Assembly: GCA_025617745.1 (NCBI GenBank)
Contig: CM046863.1
Location: forward strand, 496,001-560,000
DNA length: 64,000 nucleotides
Origin: Heliocidaris erythrogramma
Lineage: Eukaryota > Echinodermata > Echinoidea > Camarodonta > Echinometridae
Reading direction: 5' to 3'
The number at the start of each line of letters is the position of its first letter. The first letter of the stretch is position 1. A program made the position numbers and the translations under genes. The notes beneath the pieces were generated by a model, which ran no database searches, was not told where the DNA came from, and saw nothing but the letters and a program-made list of their open reading frames with translations. Positions 52,976 through 61,570 of the stretch are shown here, in pieces.

Positions 52976-54992
52976 ACTGTAATTACTTTATTTTTGTCAA
53001 ATTAGAATTTTAATGATTAATGATTAAGTTGTAGTCCTCTCCGAAAGCTACCTTGTTTCCAATTTGGCAGTCGTGACTTGATGTATTTTTAATGTTCTTA
53101 TTTAGAGTGACAACCTTCAACAAAACACAGATGTCTGGATCATAACAGTGATCTGTAAAGACAAATAATTTTCTTGAGGGCTATATATTGCAACGTACTG
53201 AAATGAGCACACCTCATATCGAACTCTTACAAGCATGAAGTCTTGCATCAGGATATGAATACAATAACATAAATTTCCACTTTCATTTGCCAGAACCATG
53301 AGAATCATTTCAGTGATCAAAGTTGTTTGAAATGGTAAGTAAATGTAGTGCAGTAAAATTATCAAAATGAGCAACAAGAGTGGATGATGACTGCATTTCT
53401 ATAATAACAAATAAGCATGAAAATGCCAAAAGCAACATTTGATAACACTGGCAATAATATATTTCATGTAGGCCTATTTCGAGAGAAACTTCCCTCACTT
53501 TTTTTTCTTGGTTCATTTGGATACTAGCATTAACAAAAACTAGAAATTTCAGTAAGATTTCATATAACCCTAAGGGTTGATCAAACAATTTGTACTGAAT
53601 GAATGCCGTTGACGCGACGAGCTTCATGAATCCGGAGAGCGAAGGACTAACCAAGATGGCGGATATCACGTGATCACGTACGAACGATGTCTACAATTTC
53701 GCACCCGCACGAGCCTTCAACGTCTTTAGTTCTGTTCACCATCCGAAAGACGTAACATACCAAGGTCGAATAGTTAAACTAGTTATACTGGTTTTCACTG
53801 GTCTAAGAGATTGGACTGGTGCATGTTGTTGCTGTTGTTTTAAAATAGGCAAACTAGTCAATTTTGACTATTGTTGCCTTACTAAATTGCTCTTTTCCCT
53901 TATACTTTATTTGTTGATCCAGGGTCTAACTTTTAGTTAGAAAGGTACAGATTCCAGGATAACATGCAGGACCGCCACTCCTGCCCTGATTTTACAACGT
54001 TATCCTGACAAGCCCGCTCGTGGTGCTTTTCGAGGGCGTCTTAAGAATACAAGTATTCCCTATGTCTCTCAAACGTGAGCAGGGGGCGCTCTTTCTGATT
54101 CCTCATAGAAGCTTGCTGTTGTTGTTGTTGTTGGAGCTTGATGGCGCTCTTCAATCTTCATAGATTATCTGCGCCACTGACGATCCATATTACTTATTTG
54201 GCCTCATCTTTATGATGTCCACTTTGTTGAGGTGGGTTCGCTTTTCCTGGCCAATGTCTTCGGGTTTGAACTGGCTCACATGCCTCTGCGAAGTGCAAAA
54301 TTAGTTTCCCATCACCTTTAATTGTGCATTATTGTAATCAAACTTTCGTATAAAAAATAATGAGGATAATGACGAGTCGTATTCCTTTTTTATATTTTTT
54401 TCGATTTATTGCACTACTGTATTTCTATATTATAAGGTACAATTATAATATACGCATGCCCATGGGCTATACGTATTTATACAAATATATATAATACAAA
54501 AAGGGGACAGTTTATTTGTGTGCCCACTAGTAGTCTCAGCTCCTCGAATAACTGAGTAACTGGTGAACTAGAAGGGGTGCATGGACCTCTGTCTTTTGGC
54601 CTCTTATGTGCAACCCACAAGGGGTGCATGGGCCGCTGTCCTTGCCACCCACAACTAATCGCCAGCCGCGAAGGAGGCCTTCTCCAACCGTTGACCAATA
54701 AGAATTTTTTTACTGGCCCCAGTATCCGATTTACTGTAAGACTATATGTGGCGAAAACAGTTTTTCGGTTCAAAGTATATTTTTGTTTTCTTTAATATAT
54801 GTCAATTATTACACTTCATCTCACAATATTGAGAAAAAACAACAACAAATTACACCCCTTCTTTTGGGCGATCTAACTACAACCTTACTTTGAGGATAAC
54901 ATTCTCTCCAGACTATATTCCATATTGGAAATGTAAGAATATGCTAATATGAAGCAGTAAAATAGCTATTCAAATCTTTTTGTTGTTATAAT

Positions 54993-55755
54993 TTAATTCA
55001 AGATGACTCTAAAATTCGCATCTCTTCCCAATAATTTCACCAAATCCAAAGTGACTAATCTAAGTCTTCTTTGCATTGTTCTTCTTTCTCTTTCGTATTT
55101 CTTACATTGAAGAAAGAAATGTTCTATTGTTTCTGAGACATTACAATATGTACAAAAACCATTTTCATGTTGGTTACATATGTATAAATAGTAATTTAAT
55201 TTGCATTTTCCTAGTCTTAATTGATGGATTATAACTTCCTCATTTCTGTTAAGACCTTGGAAATTTACAGTTTCTGTAATGTCAGGCTGTATTTCAAATA
55301 AATGTCTACCATTTAATGAGGATTCCCATTGAACTTGCCAAGTTTCTTTGTAAACTGATGACATATAGTTTGTTAATTCCTCTTTTATATATGGAATTTC
55401 CAGATCAATATTTTCTTTTGACGCTCCTTTTTTGGCTAGATTATCCACAATTTCATTACCTGCAATACCGCAATGGGATGGTATCCATTCAAAATTTACA
55501 GCTACATCTGACATTTGTAGTATTTGTATTTTATATAGTATTTGTATTTTATATAGTATATCACCTATATATGAGATTATTTTGTATTTGATTGTTTTCT
55601 ATGGCCTGAAGTGCTGACAATGAGTCTGTTAAAAATACGACTGACATTCCTCTGCAATCTTCAAGCCATTCCAGAGCCATTACTATAGCTGCTAATTCTG
55701 CTCTCATTATATTTATTGAGGTTAATCTAAAAAAAGTCTTTTTATGCAAGCTCTT
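54993..55755 (-). pseudogene. LINE ORF2 3' end with RNase H domain
   Basis: Minus strand. 55749-55561 holds the first part of RNase H: INIMRAELAAIVMALEWLED (catalytic Glu) and VVFLTDSLSALQAI (Asp). After a 50-bp stretch of TATAAAATACAAA-type repeats the second frame, 55514-54993, holds FEWIPSHCGIAGNEIVDNLA (the conserved His/Asp region) and then the LINE C-terminal domain with C-x2-C and H-x4-C (FCTYCNVSETIEHFFLQC). The RT is missing (5' truncation at about 55755). RNase H places it with I-like LINEs; it could be the type that lost its 3' end at 5346. Confidence 0.88.
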
Positions 55756-56189
55756 ATAATCCCTTTATAATTTGTTATGCATTAGGTGACAGTTAGTAAA
55801 TCTAGCCCACCCCAAACTGTACGCAACAAAACATTCATGAATATTCATATTTAACTTTACCATCTGTTGGTAAACACATGACCATTTATTAGGTGAATAC
55901 AATTGCCACAAATTGGTCAAGCTTGCTTTAGCTGAGTTGGTTAAAATAACTTGGTAAACTTTTAACCAACTCGTGTTTGCCCAACTTAATTCGCCCAACA
56001 TTTTAAGAGTGTGCAACTGTAGGGCAGTGTTTGAGTAATTGTTGAGCAATGTTTGCCCAATGTTAGAGATTTGGGGATAACCGCCCAACAGTTGGACATA
56101 TATTAGGCAAACATTGCCCAACAGTGGTTGGGTTGACGATTGCCGCAATATTTTTTTTTTTCTTTAAACTTTAGCATCAACCTGACATT
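55756..56189. repeat. Repeat with GTTGGGCAA words
   Basis: Several scattered CCCAACAGT and TTGCCCAA words, related to 50930-51130. No gene seen. Confidence 0.45.
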
Positions 56190-56385
56190 ATTCCATCATT
56201 ACCAATGGTATACTGTAAAGCATACTGCTTGTATGTAAACAACCATAGGACCAACGGCTTTAAGTCTTCTCCGATGGACTTGGGGTTAATGCCTTACCAA
56301 AGGACACGAGTGCATCCTGGATTCGAACCCGGGTCCTTCAGTTACGAGGCCACTGTTCGACCACTGAGCTATCTCGCCTTTCTCT
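56190..56385 (-). mobile_element. tRNA-derived SINE (head and body)
   Basis: On minus: GGCGAGATAGCTCAGTGGTC (A box), GGGTTCGAATCCAGG (B box), then TCCTTTGGTAAGGCATTAAC and CCATCGGAGAAGACTTAAAG. This is a tRNA-like head followed by an unrelated conserved body, the layout of a SINE. The 3' tail is not obvious. Confidence 0.75.
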
Positions 56386-56448
56386 GAGGATTATGGACAT
56401 GATAGAACAATACCTGGTGGCAACACCTACTAAAGCCCCCCCCCCCCC

Positions 56449-56830
56449 CCGAGAAGAGAAGAGGGTCGCTATTCATAATCAGAGAAGAGGGTCGCTATTC
56501 ATAATCGGAGAAGAGGGTCGCTATTCATAATCAAAGAAGAGGGTCGCTATTCATAATCGAAGAAGAGGGTCGCCATTCATAATCGAAGAAGAGGGTCACT
56601 ATTCATAATCAAACAATAGGGTCGCTATTCATAATCGAAGAAGAGGGTCGCTATTCATAATCGGAGAAGAGGGTGGCTATTCATAATCAAAGAATAGGGT
56701 CGCTATTCATAATCGAAGAAGAGGGTCGCTATTCATAATTTAAAGAAGAGGGTCGCTATTCATAATCGAAGAAGAGGGTCGCTATTCATAATCAGAGAAG
56801 AGGGTCGCTATTCATAATCTAAGAAGGGGT
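56449..56830 (+). repeat. 26-bp minisatellite, 14 units
   Basis: Fourteen units of 26 bp with the core GAGGGTCGCTATTCATAATC; variation is mostly in the two to four bases before the core. The period is not a multiple of three and all frames are interrupted. Confidence 0.97.
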
Positions 56831-56849
56831 CCTTAAATAATGAACCTTT

Positions 56850-57200
56850 ATGAATAACGACCCTCTTCTACTATTATGAATAGTGACCCTGTTCTTCGAT
56901 TATGAGTAGCGACCCTTATGATTAAGGACCCCAATTTGGTATTATGAATAGCGACCCTGTATTTGTATTATGTATAGCAACCCTTATGACTTATTATGAA
57001 TAGCGGCCCTTATGAGTAATGACCTTTTTTCGATTATGAATAGCAACCCTCTTCTCCTATTATGAAAGCAATCCTTATGAATAATGCTCCTTATGAGTTT
57101 ATGAATAGTGACGCCCTTTTCGCTTTATGAATAGCGACCCTACAGGTATAGGAAATTACACGTTATGATTAGCGGTCCTTATGAGCCACTGGTCCTTATG
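56850..57200 (-). repeat. Degenerate inverted form of the 26-bp minisatellite
   Basis: Words ATTATGAATAGCGACCCT are repeated about ten times at irregular spacing, i.e. the reverse complement of the array just upstream. It ends near a TA microsatellite at 57222-57242. Confidence 0.9.
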
Positions 57201-57242
57201 GCTAGCGAGGTTATCCCGGTTATATATATATATATATATATA

Positions 57243-57522
57243 CGCTCGTGCCCATACCCTTGGAGGGGCACGCCCCCCTGACCCCGCCATCCGCCACCCC
57301 TACTGGGTCGCTTCACTCAGAAAGGTCCACTTTTTGCAATGTTGAACCCCCCCCCCCCCCCCCCCCCCCCGCCAAAATCCTAGTTACGGGCCTGCCAACA
57401 ACAGACCGAACATAAAATTCATTGCCCAGAATAGGAAAGAATAAATCAAAGTTTGGCGCTGTGACTATATAAGGTATCAAATTGTTTTATGCAATTCAAA
57501 CATAAAAATAACATATACTCAC
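57243..57522. repeat. G-tract family fragment
   Basis: Poly(C) at 57347-57370 followed by GCCAAAATCCTAGTTACGGG, the complement of the CGTA(A/G)C(C/T)AGGATTTT core found next to other G tracts. The rest is intron. Confidence 0.55.
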
Positions 57523-57906
57523 ATACTGTTGTCCATGAAACTTCAAATCCCACGAGCTGAATATTTCTGTCAGTTTTCCATGTGACGAATGCAGAATCCG
57601 TGTTGAATAGGGTTAGCGGTTCAGGGGCAGTATTATTCTCAAAAAAATATATCTGATTTAATGGATTACCACCATCACGCAAATCAAGTGCATCATTATA
57701 CGTTAGCCCTGCTCCAATAAAAAGTTCATCTTTACGAGATTCTACCTGAAACAGATCATTGAATGTAAAGGTAATCTGAGCAGCTCCAGGAATGAATAGA
57801 AGGAAGACCCTCGTATCACCTACTATGTAGGATTGTGGGTAGTTTGGTGAAGAGTGAGTACCGTTTGCACATTTTGATCCGTAGCAGCTCTCCAAACAAA
57901 CGACAT
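57523..57906 (-). CDS. CUB-domain exon
   Basis: Internal exon, 384 bp (128 codons), minus strand. Acceptor AATACAG directly before 57906; donor GTGAGT starting at 57522; phase 1 on both sides. It encodes CLESCYGSKCANGTHSSPNY, then YPQSYIVGDTRVFLLFIPGA, FTFNDLFQVESRKDELFIGA, LRDGG and VTWKTDRNIQLVGFEVSW, the features of a CUB domain (start with Cys, SPNYP, the D-E-L.IG calcium-site-like region, the closing GF...W). CUB modules mediate extracellular protein binding. A GTATGT donor a few bases upstream is less likely because it would leave phase 1. It follows the EGF exon and precedes HYR-1. Confidence 0.92.
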
Positions 57907-58298
57907 CTGTATTTTAAAAAGAATGGGGGAAAAGAGAATGATATGATCCACAAAACAAAAACAAAAACAAACATCTAAAATCAATATTATGTTATATGCC
58001 TTTGTGTTTTTATGCATTCTTTCTTCAATATGATAAACGTTTTGGTTATGGTGGCATTATATTATGATATGCATGGGTCACAGGGATGCTTATTTTTTTC
58101 TTGATGTTTAAACACTTTACAATTTAAATGTACGCCTACTATGATAGTGTGATAAAAATTAAATGATTATTTCGAAATATACTATATCTATTGATGCTTT
58201 TATCCACACCTTAATAATTTATGGAGCTTTGTTTGTCATGAAAATGCAGTAGGAATATAAACAAATCATATCTAAACAAAAATAAATAATATATTTAC

Positions 58299-58424
58299 TG
58301 AGGCTGTCCGTGCAATCATATCCTCCTAGGCGACCTTGACAATCACAAACATATGTTGACTCTGCAGAACCTGGTCTGTTGTAACATGTTTCACTATCGG
58401 GGCACAGGTTGGTAGTACAAAACT
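58299..58424 (-). CDS. EGF-like domain exon
   Basis: Internal exon, 126 bp (42 codons), minus strand. Acceptor TTCTGCAG before 58424, donor GTAAAT starting at 58298; phase 1 both sides. It encodes EFCTTNLCPDSETCYNRPGS and YVCDCQGRLGGYDCTDSL: six cysteines with the C-x4-C-x5-C-x(15)-C-x-C-x8-C spacing of an EGF repeat. The loop between Cys 3 and 4 is longer than usual. It has no calcium-binding consensus at its start. It is the most 5' exon found; the gene must continue beyond the window on the right. Confidence 0.9.
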
Positions 58425-58489
58425 CTGCAGAAAAGGGTGGATAGAGACCACATCTAAAATTGTATTACCCCATAATATTACCCCATAAT

Positions 58490-59345
58490 ACAACATACAG
58501 ACCCGTTATTCAATGAATTAAAAACACTTAAAGTTTCTGACATCAATTCCCTCCAGACCTGTATTTTTATGTTTAAATATAAAAACAAATTACTTCCTGA
58601 TTCTTTCCAAGACTTTTTCACGCTTAATAGTGCAATTCATTTATATCCCACCCGTATCTCTGCCAATTACCATTTGATTAATCCCAAATTACTTATTGCA
58701 CATAAATCTATACGACATCATGGTTCAGATATATGGAATGCATTACCGGATTCCATCAAATCTTGTCAAAACCTCACCGCTTTTAAAGCTAGAAATAAAG
58801 AAAGATTGCTATCGAGTTACACTGAATCAGCTTAAAGTTTGTAGTTAGATTACTGAAATCTCATATCAACTTTGTTTCTGTATCAACTTTAATTTTTTAT
58901 TCCTAGTTTCATTATCAACATTATTTTCACTTTTAGTTATTTTTTTTTTTTTCTTTTGCACTAGCCCCAACCCCTTATTTCATCATTCCCATCAAAAATG
59001 TATCATGCAGTTTAAAATAATTCTAAGGGGAAAGTATAATTGTCATAATATAATTTGTCATCCATTCCGCACAGCAAAAATAATAATTATCTGAATATGA
59101 TTGGGTTGCCACATCATCAAGCACTTGCTTATAGTGACAGTCCATCTTCTGCTTTTCATTAAAATATCAGTAAGTTGGCAAAGGTTAATTTATGATTAAT
59201 TACTACCGCCTATTCATTTTATACTCATTGTTTCCCCGAATATGATTGTAATTATATTTGTTATACTTAAGTCGAATTGTGCCTATACCTTTGTAAAATG
59301 TGAAACATGCAGAAGAAAATAATTAAAATCAAATCAAATCAAATC
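58490..59345 (+). mobile_element. 5'-truncated CR1/L2-type LINE with (AAATC)n tail
   Basis: Plus strand. From 58490 the frame reads PLFNELKTLKVSD, then MFKYKNKLLPDSFQDFFTLN, HLYPTRISANYHLI, IRHHGSDIWNALPDSIKSCQ and ends at 58835. This is the extreme C-terminus of a CR1/L2/Rex-type ORF2 (F-x-Y-K-...-LLP-x-F, Y-x-TR, G-x-x-x-WN-x-LP). A 3' UTR of about 500 bp follows, ending in AAATC repeats at 59322-59347. It is inserted in the intron just upstream of the EGF exon. Confidence 0.85.
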
Positions 59346-59596
59346 AAATAATATCTCTTCATTGTTTCAACATCCCTATAACACTCCATGAGTTAAAAAA
59401 TGCATTACTTCAAAGTATCGAATGAACGCTCGTTGAACTTGATTCAACACCAGGGCCCTCTTGCATGGAATTCTTAACACCAGTATCACATCTTGCAATA
59501 ACCTTACCTCATTTAAATGTAAATTGATATCCAGCTTTCTAGCTGGATATAATAATTAATTGTCATATTTGTTTGCGATGTTACCTCCCTACCCCC

Positions 59597-59699
59597 AGAA
59601 AAGCCCCCCCCCCCGCTTGTCTCGAAAGGGTGCGTTAACGCGCCACTCCGTTCTCAACGCACCCTTTCGAGACAAGCGGGGGGGGGGGGGGGCTTTTCT
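59597..59699. repeat. Long hairpin with about 40-bp arms and G/C tracts
   Basis: The left arm 59597-59636 (AGAAAAG, poly C, GCTTGTCTCGAAAGGGTGCG) and right arm 59655-59699 (its reverse complement) match except for the length of the C/G run. The loop is 18 bp. A third, partial copy of GGGTGCGTT / GCACCCTTTCGAGA follows to 59755. Confidence 0.92.
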
Positions 59700-59989
59700 C
59701 TTAAGGGTGCGTTGAACTCTCCCCACCGCGCCGCGCCGCACCCTTTCGAGATAAGCCGGCTCTGGGGGGCTAAACCCGGCGGCTACGGTCAGGCTGTCAA
59801 CTATTTGTCAATGACTTAGATGGTCTAAGTAACTTTACGGGGTCAAATCTTATGGGTAAAATGGGGTGACTATTTCGGGGCAGGCTCCTGGCCTAACTAT
59901 AGCCACTGGCATAAACAGGGGGACACAAGGTGGCCATGCCCCCCCCCCCCTATTCAGCCACTAAAAAAAAAAAGGCGAGAGCGAAGAGG
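59700..59989. repeat. Flank shared with two distant loci
   Basis: 59805-59890 is an inverted copy of 41309-41400. 59900-59965 is an inverted copy of 30436-30500 (C tract, then CTATTCAGCCACTAAAAAAA). No gene. Confidence 0.7.
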
Positions 59990-61440
59990 CGAGGGAAGTG
60001 AGAGAAAAAGGCCTAAAAATGCACTACACGCCGTTATCTTTCTCTGAAAATTTGCTAAAACGCCAAAGTTTTAGCAAATGGGGGAAATAATTCTCCTCTC
60101 CCTGCACCAATCCTTGTTACATACAGTGAAATGTTGCGTCCAAATAATTAAAGAGCAGTCCGGGCGCCGATCCATAACTTTCCCCCGAAAAAAAAATTGT
60201 TTGCTACGAGCCGTTATCTTTCTTTCAAAATTTGTTAAAACGTCAAACCCCCCGGCACCCATCCCTTCCCCCTCCCTGCACCCACCCCCTTAGGAACCGT
60301 TTATCTTTCTCTCAAATTTGGTAAAATGTCAGAGCTTTCGCGCTTTGCACGGGAAGGGGGGGGGGGGGAACAACCCCCCCCCCCCCCTTCCTGCACCCAT
60401 CCCTGTTACATTGCAGTATCACGTCCAAATAACTGAAAAGCAGTTGGGACGTCGAACTAACTTTCCGCCTAAAAAAAGTGTTACAAGCTGTTATCTTTCT
60501 CTCAAAATTGGCTAAAAAGTCAAAGCTTTCGTGCGAGAATGGGGAAATAACTCTCTTCTCCCTGCACCCACCCCTGTTACATACAGTGCAGTATTACGTC
60601 CAAATAACTGAAAAGCAGTCCGGACGTCGAACTAAGTTTCCGTCTAAAAAAAGTGTTACAAGCCGTTATCTTTCTCTCAAAATTTAATAAAGAGTCAAAG
60701 CTTTCGCGCTTCGAGCGCGAATGGGGGGGGGGGGGGGGGGACACACACCATTGCACCCATCCCTTCCCCCTCCCTGCACCCCCCCCCCTTAGGAGCCGTT
60801 TATCTTTCTCTCAAATTTGCTAAAACGTCAGAGCTTTAGCGCTTCGCCCCCCTCCCTGCTCCCATCCCTGTTACAGTGCAGTATTACGTCCAAATAACTG
60901 AAAAGCAGTCCGGACGTCGAACTAACTTTCCGCCTAAAAAAAGTTTTAAAAGCCGTTATCTTTCTCTCAAAATTTGCTAAAACGTCAAAGCTTTCGCGCT
61001 TCGCGCGGGAAGGGGCGGACACCCCCCTCCCTGCACCCATCCCTGTTACAACGCAGTATTACGTCCAAATAACTGAAAAAAACGTCAGAATATACAATAG
61101 AGTATTACGTCCAATTAACTGAAAAGCAGTCAGGGCGTCGAAATATAACTTTCCGCCTAAGAAAAAAAAATATTTGCTACGAGCCGTTTATCTTTCTCTC
61201 AAATTTGTTAAAACGTCAGAGCTTTCGCGCTTCGCGCGGGAAGGGGGGGGGGACACCCCCCTCCCTGCACCCATCCCTGTTACAGTGCAGTATTACGTCC
61301 AAATAACTGATAAGCGGTCCGGACGTCCAAATAACTTTCCGCCTAAAAAAGGTGCTACAAGCCGTTATCTTTCTCAAAATGTGTTATAATAGAAGACGTC
61401 AGAGCTTTCGCGCTTCGCCCACCCCCTTAGCAGCATGCTT
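59990..61440 (-). repeat. Tandem satellite (150-290 bp units), minus orientation
   Basis: Six to eight units with GAGCCGTTATCTTTCTCTCA, AATTTGCTAAAACGTC, GAGCTTTCGCGCTTCGCGCG, CCCTGCACCCATCCCTGTTA and ACGTCCAAATAACTGAAAAG: the reverse complement of the array at 29620-30420. Many units contain G or C tracts. Frames here are satellite artefacts. Confidence 0.9.
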
Positions 61441-61570
61441 TGCGTGCTCATCACCAATTTCGCTCTCTTCGCGTGCTCACAACCGCTCCCCCCCCCCTAA
61501 AATGAAATCCTGGCTATGCGTTTGCATCCTTTACGTCTGGCCCCCTTGTTGAAAAATCCTAGCTACGCCT
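61441..61570. repeat. G-tract family end
   Basis: Poly(C) at 61488-61497, AAAATGAAATCCTGGCTATG, and AAAATCCTAGCTACGCC: two complement copies of the CGTAGCCAGGATTT core. Confidence 0.65.

Larger units (their letters stand above)
50904..54992. other. Intron sequence with repeats
   Basis: No exon recognised. 50930-51130: two copies of a unit with AACTGTTGGGCAAGCC-like words, related to 55870-56130. C tracts at 51298-51311 and 51445. 52370-52540: a LINE tail. 52730-52975: G-tract repeat copy 3. The stretch 53000-54990 shows nothing recognisable. Confidence 0.55.

Noticed and set aside
53600-53770. Possible promoter or 5' exon (GATGGCGGATATCACGTG, CACGTGATCACG)
   Set aside because: No TATA box, no downstream frame with a domain and no splice donor that fits a recognisable exon.
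56449-56830. CRISPR-like array of 26-bp repeats
   Set aside because: Units abut with only 2-4 variable bases and no spacers, and the context is eukaryotic; it is a minisatellite.
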